DNA of 12,926 bases from an uncultured Mycoplasmatota bacterium (GTDB taxonomy: Bacteria > Bacillota_I > Bacilli_A > RF39 > UBA660). Numbering within the stretch: the first letter of the stretch is position 1; every line of letters begins with the position of its first letter. The notes under the pieces were generated by a model, which saw only the letters and a list, made by a program, of their open reading frames with translations, was not told the DNA's origin and did not search any database. The position numbers and the translations under genes were made by a program. The stretch lies in assembly GCA_900543675.1 (NCBI GenBank), contig UQRY01000034.1:1-12926 (forward strand), in the 5' to 3' direction. This document shows positions 1-6,820 of the stretch, piece by piece.

Positions 1-116
1 AAATTTTCCCGCAAATGTTTAAAAAATTTTGAGACATTTTCCTAAATTATTGACAAATTTTTTAAGCATATTACATATCTATTTTATTATGGAAAAAGAC
101 TAACAAATTTATACAT
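1..116. other. AT-rich intergenic sequence, no gene seen
   Basis: This very AT-rich stretch lies beyond the terminator of the glycine-rich gene. I find no ORF with a ribosome binding site on either strand. A perfect TTGACA hexamer on the plus strand (50-55) has no matching -10 at 16-18 bases, so I do not call a promoter. Confidence 0.5.
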
Positions 117-152
117 AAAAAAGAAACAATACTTAATAATGTATTGTCTCTT
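117..152 (-). terminator. Rho-independent terminator of the glycine-rich gene
   Basis: Two 12-base arms (121-132 and 141-152) flank an 8-base loop. On the minus-strand transcript the single imperfect pair becomes a G-U wobble, and the hairpin is followed by a run of six U (122-117). Both facts point to termination of minus-strand transcription just after the stop codon at 166. Confidence 0.8.
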
Positions 153-165
153 AAAATTGAGATAT

Positions 166-675
166 TTAACTACCAGCACTAATTCTAGCCATACCATTAC
201 CATATCTATTTCCAGCGGTAGTTGATGCATTAGTCAAGTAAAAACTGCTATTTAATAGTGTATTCGGATAGTAAGATGCGGTTGATGCGGTATAAACATA
301 GCCTGAACCTCCGCCACCACCACTATTTGTATCGGTGCCACGGTAACCGCCATACCAGCCGCCTCCGCCGCCACCGTTATCTATACTACCAGGACCTCCT
401 CCGTAACCAAAAGCATTGCCTGAGGTTTGCGTACTGATCTTACCTGATAAAACACCATTATCACGGCCTGGACTACCTTGAACTCCACCGCCATCTCCAC
501 CGCTGCCATCATCAGTACTATTCAAAGTTCCTAATCGATTATCGGCACCACCTCCTCCACCGGCAACAATGATTCTGGAATGCAAATGTTCTGTCGTATT
601 CCATGCTGTACTTCCTTCTGTTCCATAAAAAGCGATATCATAAAACACACACTCATTAAAATCAGTAGCAAGCAT
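166..675 (-). CDS. Glycine-rich surface-type domain protein, probably a 5'-truncated remnant
   Basis: The 169-residue product is almost entirely a glycine-rich domain. It has a RIIVAGGGGGA segment near residues 34-44, several further runs of 4-6 glycines, a GGGGSGYVYTAST motif near 121-133, and a GNGMARIS ending. From memory this resembles glycine-rich repeat regions in secreted or pilin-like proteins of gut Bacilli, where such a domain is the C-terminal part of a longer protein with a signal or prepilin N-terminus. Here there is no signal peptide, prepilin leader or membrane segment, and no Shine-Dalgarno precedes the ATG at 675. The same frame is open back to a TAA at 693-691, and another in-frame TAA lies at 723-721. 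I read it as the surviving 3' part of a disrupted gene. Its intact terminator shows that it was once, or still is, the end of a transcript. A functional short protein cannot be excluded. Confidence 0.6.
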   Translation of the reverse strand: MLATDFNECVFYDIAFYGTEGSTAWNTTEHLHSRIIVAGGGGGADNRLGTLNSTDDGSGGDGGGVQGSPGRDNGVLSGKISTQTSGNAFGYGGGPGSIDNGGGGGGWYGGYRGTDTNSGGGGGSGYVYTASTASYYPNTLLNSSFYLTNASTTAGNRYGNGMARISAGS

Positions 676-720
676 ACTTAATGGATAATCTTATTTAAAA
701 AATTCTAATTGAAAAAACTC

Positions 721-792
721 TTATACGTGAATATGTTCTAAAAAGGAAACTTCAGTCAATTGTTTAATCTTCGGCTTTACTCTTGTTTTCAT
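721..792 (-). pseudogene. Short in-frame ORF upstream of the glycine-rich fragment (possible lost 5' end)
   Basis: An ATG at 792 is preceded by a good ribosome binding site (GGATGGTGG, four bases before the ATG). It encodes 23 residues beginning MKTRVKPKIK and stops at TAA 723-721. The reading frame is the same as that of the glycine-rich ORF downstream; a second in-frame TAA (693-691) lies between. It may be the original translation start of a gene broken by stop codons, or an unrelated short peptide. The sequence does not look like a prepilin or Sec signal, which argues against a simple intact N-terminus. Confidence 0.35.
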
Positions 793-830
793 GAAACCAC
801 CATCCTATTCCTATCTTAATGTATCATCAA

Positions 831-868
831 AAAAAAGAAAAAAGCTAGTCCTAATACTAGGTACTAGC
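831..868 (-). terminator. Rho-independent terminator of the large prepilin-like gene
   Basis: The GCTAGT/ACTAGC and CCTA/TAGG arms (863-868 with 844-849, 858-861 with 850-853) form a 10-bp stem with one bulged base and a 4-base loop. A U-rich tract follows on the minus strand. The hairpin begins immediately after the TAG stop at 871-869, so there is no 3' untranslated spacer. Confidence 0.8.
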
Positions 869-3484
869 CTAAAAAGTTAATGTGTAGCTTTCTATCGCCC
901 CTTCTACCTTTCCACAAGTTAAATCTATATCTGTATAAACCATTCCACAATAAGAATATACAGTATCACCAGGATAGCCTTGCCATTCAAAAAGATTCAT
1001 ATTCCTTCCGCATTTCGTACATTTCCAATACCAGCCCTTACCACGTGAGTCTTCAAATGTACCAGCATACTGGAATACATTATTTGTACAAGTCCAACTA
1101 TTATCTGTGTAACAAGAATCAGTATGCGAATGCTTATTGGCAGTAATTGTAAATTTCTTAGAACTAACATTCCCTGCAATATCCTTAGCCCAAGCATAAT
1201 AAGTAGCCGTACTTTGAGCAAAAGAATAAGAAGGTATCGCTACTGTAGAAGATAAACTAGTCCAAGACGACGGTTGGGAGGAACTAGAAGTAATTGCGTA
1301 TCCAGATAAACCAATATCATCGCTTAATTGAAGACTAACTTGATTTTGAGTATTGTTAGGTAAAGTTATATTAACAGATGGCAAAACGGTATTTCTTCTT
1401 ATTGCATACCCATTAGACCATGCGCCACGGTTTCCAGCCTGATCAACTGCTCGAACATAAAAATTCCAATTTCCATCCCAGTTAATTACCCAAGGAGAAA
1501 AAACTTGAGTTCCACTACTTACTCCGGTACTATGAGCATATTCATAATAAGCTATTCCTACATTATCTGAAGCATTAAAATCTTGAATAATATTTTGATT
1601 GGTCCAACTACCTGAAATATAGCCATTTAAAAATACTGTTGTTTTACTTGGGCTTTCCGTATCCATATGAATATGATGATTTCCCGTCCAAGCACTTACA
1701 TTTCCAGCTACATCTACTGCTCTGAAGCGTTGGGTACAACAACTGAATCCATTCCACGGAATAAAATTACTCGCCGTTGTAAAATCTGCTATCCCATCCC
1801 CGTTACCATCACTTTCATAATAAGCAATAGATACATTGTCAGTTGAAGTAAGAGTTAAATTGTAATTATTTTTCCAACTACAACTATTGCTTCCTCCATT
1901 ATAAGTAACGGTTGGTACAGTTGGTGCTTCAGTGTCCATGTGAATATGGTGATTTCCTGTCCAATTACTAGTATTACCTGCTGCATCTACCGCTCTAAAT
2001 CTGGTTGTACAGCTATAGAAATTATTTTCTGGGATGAAGTTACTACTAATTGTTCGATCACTTTTTCCGTCGCCATTTGTATCCATTTCATAATGGTCTA
2101 CTCCAACATTATCCGTAGAAGAAAGAGTTAAATTGTAATTATTTTTCCAGCTACAAGTATTGCTTCCTCCATTATATTTGACGTTTGGAACACTTGGTGC
2201 TTCAGTATCCATATGAATATGTTGACCATCTGAGAAAGATCCTTTGTTTCCTGCTAAATCAACGGCTCTAAATGTCGTTTGACAGTTATTGAAATTATTA
2301 GGTGGTGTCCATTCTGAATCTGTTGTTCCATAATAACTACCATCTATATAAATTTCATAGTAGGCAACTTCAACATTATCCGTCGCACTAAGTTTTAATT
2401 TATAATTATTCTTCCAACTATGGGTATTACTTCCTCCTAAATAAGTAACTGTCGTTTTACTTGGAGCTTCATTATCTAGATATATTTTAAAACTTGTTTC
2501 ATCACTTACATTGTTACTATTATCTACTGCTTTTAACGTAACATTTCCCCATAAACTTTCATTTTCCGTATATCTTGTTGTTGCTTTGGTTGTTGGAATT
2601 ATTCTATCTGTAGCATCATCTTCTCCTCGATATCTGAGTTCTTTTACTCCTGAGCCTTCAAGATCTGGATATCTACTTCGACAAGTTGTTCCTAATACAC
2701 AAGCATAATCTCGACTCGTAATTTCCATTATAATACTCTTTGTTGTAATATTGACGTTTCCATTTGAATTATCAGGCTTATATTCCGTTCCATCCGCAAA
2801 CCATAATTTTACAGCCGGTCTTTCAGGAGCCACTTTATCTACTACTTTTACTGATTTAGGATTAGTACTCTTATAACGATATATCCATCTTACATTCGTT
2901 GTTCCTAAGACTGTTGTATCAATTGTTTTAGGGGTTGGATCAAGTTTATCAGTAATTAGCGTTCTAACACCATTTTCTACCGCATAGACTTTTCCTTTAG
3001 GTAAAATCAAGTCATCTCCCTGTCTAACCTCAGTAGGAAATTCTTCAACCTCTATTACATAATTTCTAGTCGTACCAGAATTACCAATCATATCACATGA
3101 CTCATCACTAGAAGAATAATTATCTCCACATTTTAAACATACATGATAATCGTATTCATCTTTATCTATCTTTTCTACAATTACAGTCGCATCACATTTT
3201 TTCCCATCTTCGTCATTAATATTCGTAATGTATTTATTATTTAAAAGTTCGTCTCCACTAATACTAGCCGTATTCCCAATTTCTCTAGGATATAAACTTC
3301 GATAATCAATTAAATAATCTCTAGCTGAATTTAGTACACTATCTTCTAAAGAATGATAATAGGTATCTTTTCCTCTATTCATATATCCCATAACAGAAGG
3401 AATCGCAATTCCTAATAAAATACCTAAAATCGTTATTGTCGCAAGCAATTCAACTAAGGTAAACCCTTTTTTCTTTTTTTTCAT
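869..3484 (-). CDS. Large type IV prepilin-like protein with Ig-like repeats (candidate adhesive minor pilin)
   Basis: The 871-residue product starts with a class III prepilin signal: a basic leader MKKKKKG, then the mature hydrophobic helix FTLVELLATITILG with the conserved Glu at mature position 5. This predicts cleavage between G7 and F8 by a prepilin peptidase such as the one at 6038-6802. A pilin-like head follows (to about residue 140, C97, C116, C119, C130), then an Ig-like segment (about 142-216) and a linking domain (about 217-336). Four related repeats of 89-91 residues come next (337-425, 426-516, 517-607, 608-697), then a diverged fifth (698 to about 782), and a cysteine-rich tail (C791, C799, C822, C825, C846, C857). 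The repeats share the TDNV...YYE and FRAVDxAGN signatures of bacterial Ig/FN3-like sandwiches. Repeats 2 and 3 carry DxNxDGxxD calcium-type loops. The ATG has an upstream GGAG. Typical pilins have 130-200 residues, so this is more likely a surface adhesin or tip subunit than a major pilin; that role is inference. There is no LPxTG sorting motif. Confidence 0.88.
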   Translation of the reverse strand: MKKKKKGFTLVELLATITILGILLGIAIPSVMGYMNRGKDTYYHSLEDSVLNSARDYLIDYRSLYPREIGNTASISGDELLNNKYITNINDEDGKKCDATVIVEKIDKDEYDYHVCLKCGDNYSSSDESCDMIGNSGTTRNYVIEVEEFPTEVRQGDDLILPKGKVYAVENGVRTLITDKLDPTPKTIDTTVLGTTNVRWIYRYKSTNPKSVKVVDKVAPERPAVKLWFADGTEYKPDNSNGNVNITTKSIIMEITSRDYACVLGTTCRSRYPDLEGSGVKELRYRGEDDATDRIIPTTKATTRYTENESLWGNVTLKAVDNSNNVSDETSFKIYLDNEAPSKTTVTYLGGSNTHSWKNNYKLKLSATDNVEVAYYEIYIDGSYYGTTDSEWTPPNNFNNCQTTFRAVDLAGNKGSFSDGQHIHMDTEAPSVPNVKYNGGSNTCSWKNNYNLTLSSTDNVGVDHYEMDTNGDGKSDRTISSNFIPENNFYSCTTRFRAVDAAGNTSNWTGNHHIHMDTEAPTVPTVTYNGGSNSCSWKNNYNLTLTSTDNVSIAYYESDGNGDGIADFTTASNFIPWNGFSCCTQRFRAVDVAGNVSAWTGNHHIHMDTESPSKTTVFLNGYISGSWTNQNIIQDFNASDNVGIAYYEYAHSTGVSSGTQVFSPWVINWDGNWNFYVRAVDQAGNRGAWSNGYAIRRNTVLPSVNITLPNNTQNQVSLQLSDDIGLSGYAITSSSSQPSSWTSLSSTVAIPSYSFAQSTATYYAWAKDIAGNVSSKKFTITANKHSHTDSCYTDNSWTCTNNVFQYAGTFEDSRGKGWYWKCTKCGRNMNLFEWQGYPGDTVYSYCGMVYTDIDLTCGKVEGAIESYTLTF
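1394..2476 (-). repeat. Four tandem ~270-bp coding repeats (Ig-like domains)
   Basis: The units lie at 2476-2210, 2209-1937, 1936-1664 and 1663-1394. They encode residues 337-697 of the prepilin-like protein. Units 2 and 3 are the most alike: both have CSWKNNYNLTL, NGDG loops, SNFIP, and a GNHHIHMDTE border. Long matching stretches also remain in the DNA, for example around 1851-1950 and 2121-2220. This suggests the duplication of those two is the most recent. Unit 4 has lost the cysteines and the calcium loop. Confidence 0.85.
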
Positions 3485-3528
3485 TATTCACTCCACTATT
3501 TACTTTACTACTATTATTTATATTAATA

Positions 3529-3557
3529 AGTATACCCTTCTCCTAGGTAGTATGCAA
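3529..3557 (-). promoter_or_regulatory. Promoter of the large prepilin-like gene
   Basis: On the minus strand a TATACT -10 (3534-3529) lies 17 bases from a weak TTGCAT -35 (3557-3552). The predicted start of transcription is near 3522, giving a leader of about 37 bases that contains the GTGGAG ribosome binding site. The -35 is poor, which fits dependence on an activator. Confidence 0.6.
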
Positions 3558-3570
3558 GTATAATTTTATT

Positions 3571-3597
3571 ATTGTTCATTTTGTTCATTTTGTTCTT
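3571..3597. repeat. Three 9-bp direct repeats upstream of the prepilin promoter
   Basis: Three consecutive copies of [AT]TTGTTC[AT]T occupy 3571-3579, 3580-3588 and 3589-3597, about 14 bp upstream of the -35 of the prepilin gene. The site is intergenic, outside the dnaI terminator. It could be a binding site for an activator, an upstream promoter element, or simple slippage of AT-rich DNA. Confidence 0.5.
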
Positions 3598-3617
3598 TTT
3601 TACTAATAATTTTTAGC

Positions 3618-3646
3618 TAAAAAATAAAGAGAGTCTCCTCTCTTTA
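3618..3646 (-). terminator. Rho-independent terminator of the dnaB-dnaI operon
   Basis: Arms AAAGAGAG and CTCTCTTT plus one extra A-T pair (3625-3633 with 3638-3646) enclose a GAGA tetraloop. On the minus strand a run of U (3624-3618 region) follows. It sits about 30 bases past the dnaI stop codon. Confidence 0.88.
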
Positions 3647-3673
3647 ATTATTCATATTTTTGATAGAAATATT

Positions 3674-4585
3674 TTATTGTCTTCGATTTCGACTAGTCAA
3701 ACAGAAATCTTTAGTCAAAAAGCGAATTCTTTCGATTATTCTTCTTGCCTTTAGTTTATCTACTCCGGTGTTTGTAGTACTAAAATGTTCTTCTAATTGT
3801 TTTAAATCCAAGTTTGAAGTGAAGAAAGTGGGTAGTTTTTCATCCATTCTATACTGAAGCAAGGTTCCGATAATCTCATCTCTAGCCCAAGCAGTTAGGT
3901 TTTCTGCTCCAATATCATCTAGTAATAAAAGTGGTACCTTTTTGATATACTCGTATTTTTCTTCGAAATCACTATCAAATGATGATTTTAGTACTCTTAA
4001 GAATTCTGGTACATAAATCATCGCACTATGAACACCTCTTTTGGCTAGTTCATTAAATAAAGCAGCGATTAAATAGGATTTTCCAGTACCAAAACTACCG
4101 TGTAGGTAGATGCCACGTGGTTTTTCTTCATCTTCATAATGATCTAAGAACTCTTTAAAATATTTGATTACTTCTAGACGATTCTTATCATCTTTTTCTA
4201 CTTTACGAAAAGAAGCCTCTTTAATCATCTTAGGAATTTCAAAGAGTAATATGTTGTTTTTATAAGCATTATCATGGAGTTTTTTTTCTTGATACGGACA
4301 GGCTTGATACTGAAAAGTTAAGCCATTGCCTCTTTCCAATGGTGTATACAAATAGCCTTGAAGTTTATTTTTACACATTTCTAGACTTGAACAATGACGA
4401 CAATGTTCTAATTCAACAGCCGCATCTTCTAAACTAGAGGTATATTTCATTAAAACTTCATCAGGAAGAGATAATTTGGCTACCAAGTGATTAAAAATAG
4501 GATCGTTTAAATTTTTAATCCAATTTTGTTTTAAGGCATTGATTTCTTCTTCGCTAAAAGTTAATAATTCTTGGATACTCTTCAT
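3674..4585 (-). CDS. Primosomal protein DnaI, helicase loader
   Basis: This cytoplasmic AAA+ ATPase binds the replicative helicase (DnaC in Bacillus) and, with DnaB and DnaD, loads it onto DNA at the origin and at restart forks. The 303 residues fit the family (about 310 in Bacillus). The N-terminal helicase-binding region has a cysteine cluster (C62, C65, C71, C96) in the place of the known zinc site. The ATPase part shows Walker A GSFGTGKS (163-170), Walker B LLLLDDIGAE (219-228), sensor-1 TSN (256-258), and a C-terminal RRIIERIR box (281-288) likely to hold the arginine finger. It starts two bases after the dnaB stop. Its GAGGAG ribosome binding site lies inside the dnaB end, so translation is probably coupled. 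A strong terminator follows. Confidence 0.95.
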   Translation of the reverse strand: MKSIQELLTFSEEEINALKQNWIKNLNDPIFNHLVAKLSLPDEVLMKYTSSLEDAAVELEHCRHCSSLEMCKNKLQGYLYTPLERGNGLTFQYQACPYQEKKLHDNAYKNNILLFEIPKMIKEASFRKVEKDDKNRLEVIKYFKEFLDHYEDEEKPRGIYLHGSFGTGKSYLIAALFNELAKRGVHSAMIYVPEFLRVLKSSFDSDFEEKYEYIKKVPLLLLDDIGAENLTAWARDEIIGTLLQYRMDEKLPTFFTSNLDLKQLEEHFSTTNTGVDKLKARRIIERIRFLTKDFCLTSRNRRQ

Positions 4586-4587
4586 AT

Positions 4588-5922
4588 TTACTCCTCACTT
4601 TCATCACTTATCGAATTTAAAAGTTGGTCTAGTTCACTCGCTTCTTCTTCCGACATTTCTTCATTTTTCAACTCTTTATCAAACCAATCAGGTACTACTT
4701 CTTCTTTCGTAGTGGCCTTAGATTTAACCATTTGATTTTTATTTTTGCTTTCTAATTGACGTTTTAGTTTTTTGTGTTCTTTTTCGCTAATTTTCATTGC
4801 TTCTTCTACAGTTTCAATGTTTAATCGTTTCCATTGACCGGCTATGGTATCGACATAACTCTTAGTCAATTTTTGATTATTGATTTTTAATACATAGGCA
4901 ATCAATACGTTAACTACTCCTGGATTCATTTTTTGATCTACTAAGAGGCTTTCAATTAATCGAAGATCTCGTAAAGAGGGCTCTCCGGTTTTATATTTGC
5001 TTCTTAAGAAATCATAGGGAGTAACAGATTCAAAGGTATATACCATTTTCGCCCATTTAGAATGATCTCCTTCTGGGGCTTTTAAGTATTCTGGTTGTTT
5101 AGAATAAATTAAGGTTGGTAGTTTGCCATTATTTTCAAATTGATAGAAATTCCGACAACTTTTTCTTAATTCTACTTTATCTACTAGTCCTTTTTCATTT
5201 AGAGAGTTTCTGACTAGGCCCTGCATGGCATAATCATCAATTCCGTAGGTGTAGGCCAAAGAGTTAATTAATTCCTTGGTATCGTCGTTAAAGCATCTAG
5301 GACTTACCATGTTACTAGGAATACTAGAAATTAATAGGTCAAAATCAATCTTTGGTTCAATTCTAATTTTACTAGTTACTTCTTTCATGATATTTTCATT
5401 TTCGATAAAGACATTTCCAGAAACTGGGGAAAATACTTGGTCAAAACGACAAGTAATATCTTCAAAATCCTTCAAATGAATCCGTGGTACTTTGAAGAAA
5501 TCGACAATTTTATCGTATTCTGTTTTCCCTAGATTATTGTATAAGACAATATTTAAAATTGGATGATTTAAAAATTCAGAAGCTGGCATTGGTGAATAAA
5601 GTAAATATACGTAATTATTATTACTGGCTTGGTCCTTTTTAAAATAAGTACGTAATAATCCTACTGCCTCTAGTTTTTTTCTGGCAATCACAATTTTTTC
5701 TAGTTTTAACTGCATGGTACTCATCAAGTGGTGGTGGGTTAAGTCATCACTCATTACTTCTCTTTTATCTAAATCATCAATCAAAGTGAAATACAAACTA
5801 GTTGCGGTGTAGCCGATAATTGGTTGGTACAACATGGTAATTAATTTGCGATCGAATTCTTTTAGAACCGTTTTGTTGATTACCGTGTATGTATCTGCGG
5901 GTAATATTGTTTTTTCTTCCAT
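4588..5922 (-). CDS. Replication initiation and membrane attachment protein DnaB
   Basis: This is the Firmicutes-specific DnaB (not the helicase of the same name in E. coli). It acts with DnaD and DnaI to load the helicase at oriC and at stalled forks and is associated with the membrane in Bacillus. The 444 residues match the usual 450-470. The N-terminal part (about 1-115) is winged-helix-like. The DnaB_2/DnaD-like domain lies near 300-375, with the family pattern YDFL...G.P...D...I..L.....M.P.V.NVLI.YVL...N..L....V..IA..W. A basic stretch and an acidic tail containing PDWFD close the protein. A near-perfect AGAGGAGG ribosome binding site lies 7 bases before the ATG. In Bacillus, nrdR is often just upstream of this pair; here a prepilin peptidase gene takes that position, separated by a terminator. 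Confidence 0.93.
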   Translation of the reverse strand: MEEKTILPADTYTVINKTVLKEFDRKLITMLYQPIIGYTATSLYFTLIDDLDKREVMSDDLTHHHLMSTMQLKLEKIVIARKKLEAVGLLRTYFKKDQASNNNYVYLLYSPMPASEFLNHPILNIVLYNNLGKTEYDKIVDFFKVPRIHLKDFEDITCRFDQVFSPVSGNVFIENENIMKEVTSKIRIEPKIDFDLLISSIPSNMVSPRCFNDDTKELINSLAYTYGIDDYAMQGLVRNSLNEKGLVDKVELRKSCRNFYQFENNGKLPTLIYSKQPEYLKAPEGDHSKWAKMVYTFESVTPYDFLRSKYKTGEPSLRDLRLIESLLVDQKMNPGVVNVLIAYVLKINNQKLTKSYVDTIAGQWKRLNIETVEEAMKISEKEHKKLKRQLESKNKNQMVKSKATTKEEVVPDWFDKELKNEEMSEEEASELDQLLNSISDESEE

Positions 5923-5948
5923 GTCAGTACCTCCTCTTGTCGAATATT

Positions 5949-5974
5949 ATTATAACCCGTTAATAGAAAAAAAA
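5949..5974 (-). promoter_or_regulatory. Promoter of dnaB-dnaI
   Basis: A perfect TATAAT -10 (5954-5949, minus) lies 27 bases upstream of the dnaB start codon. No good -35 is present; the corresponding position falls in the U-tract of the preceding terminator, so the upstream boundary is approximate. The leader would be about 20 bases, mostly ribosome binding site. Confidence 0.55.
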
Positions 5975-5998
5975 GAAGAGAAAATCGAATTTCTCTCC
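5967..5998 (-). terminator. Rho-independent terminator of the pilC-pilD operon
   Basis: A 9-bp stem (5990-5998 with 5975-5983, one G-U pair) with a six-base TTCGAT loop is followed on the minus strand by eight consecutive U (5974-5967). It lies about 40 bases after the peptidase stop codon and separates the pilus operon from dnaB. Confidence 0.88.
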
Positions 5999-6037
5999 TT
6001 GAGTTTTCACCCTTTTAAAAAATCTTGTATTTTTTCA

Positions 6038-6802
6038 TTAGATAAAGAGTTGCCAGAGTGTATTTACATCTACTTTTAGCAAAAACAACAGTAAGATGGA
6101 AAAGACAATAAAAGGTCCGTAAGGAACTACTTTTTCTTTATTGGCAATATATAATCCTAAGGCAATTGGTAAAGCGATAACACTAGAAAGAAAAATAACA
6201 AGCACTCCTAACACTGTTCCTAGTGATAACCCAGCGATGAACATCAATTTGATATCGGCACCGCCTAAACTCTCTCGTTTAAATAGAAAGTCTCCTAATA
6301 GCATAATTCCATACATAATCGCAAATAGTAAAACCCCTGAACCAAGGGCCATCAATCCTTCTTGGTATCCTCTGCCTAAAAAAATGGCTATACTGATGAT
6401 AATTCCAACTGTGACAGTTACTTCATCAGGAATGATTAAATACTCTAAGTCACTGACGATGACAATACTGAATAAAGAGGATAAGCTAAGGGCAATGACT
6501 AATTGATAACTGAAACCAAAAGAATAAAAGCTAATCGCAAATAATACTCCAGTTAGTAATTCGATAAACGGATAAAAAAAAGAAATGGGATGGTGACAAT
6601 GTTTACACTTTCCTCTTTGAAATAAAAAAGAAAGTACAGGGATCAACTCCCATTTCGATAACGAATGATGACATTTTGGACAGTAGGAGCGCCTTGGATA
6701 TAAAACAGATTCGTTTTTAGGAAGGCGGTATCCTACTACATTATAGAAGGAACCTAAAACGGTTCCTAAGATGAAAAAGAGAATTGTGTAATAAATCTGC
6801 AT
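6038..6802 (-). CDS. Prepilin peptidase (type IV prepilin leader peptidase/N-methyltransferase)
   Basis: This integral membrane aspartic protease removes the short basic leader of prepilins and, in bifunctional members, methylates the new N-terminal Phe. The 254 residues contain the N-terminal cytoplasmic domain with the two cysteine pairs C41-x2-C44 and C66-x2-C69 (a zinc site in the family) and the NVVGYRLP segment. The C-terminal protease half holds the catalytic aspartates: D118 in SDLEYLIIPDE and D183 in LGGADIKL. The second motif is usually written GxGD; here it reads GGAD. About seven to eight hydrophobic segments span the chain. The start ATG is 18 bases after the pilC stop, behind a GGGGGA site, so the two genes form one operon. 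The likely substrate in the window is the prepilin at 869-3484. Confidence 0.93.
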   Translation of the reverse strand: MQIYYTILFFILGTVLGSFYNVVGYRLPKNESVLYPRRSYCPKCHHSLSKWELIPVLSFLFQRGKCKHCHHPISFFYPFIELLTGVLFAISFYSFGFSYQLVIALSLSSLFSIVIVSDLEYLIIPDEVTVTVGIIISIAIFLGRGYQEGLMALGSGVLLFAIMYGIMLLGDFLFKRESLGGADIKLMFIAGLSLGTVLGVLVIFLSSVIALPIALGLYIANKEKVVPYGPFIVFSILLLFLLKVDVNTLWQLFI

Positions 6803-6820
6803 GTTACTTCCCCCACTCTT

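Noticed and set aside
50..78. Plus-strand promoter beginning with perfect TTGACA
   Set aside because: No -10-like hexamer occurs at 16-18 bases, and transcription would run straight into the opposing glycine-rich gene.
880..1146. Plus-strand ORF of 88 codons inside the prepilin-like gene
   Set aside because: It lies opposite a convincing coding frame, has no family resemblance and no convincing ribosome binding site; it is a shadow of the minus-strand gene. The same holds for the other opposite-strand ORFs within dnaB, pilD, rpoD and dnaG.
1394..2476. CRISPR array or mobile element as cause of the repeats
   Set aside because: The repeats are about 270 bp, in frame, and encode homologous protein domains without spacers, terminal inverted repeats or a transposase.
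3535..3551. CCTAGG palindrome in the prepilin promoter spacer as an operator
   Set aside because: Only six bases are palindromic and the flanks do not pair; this is expected by chance.
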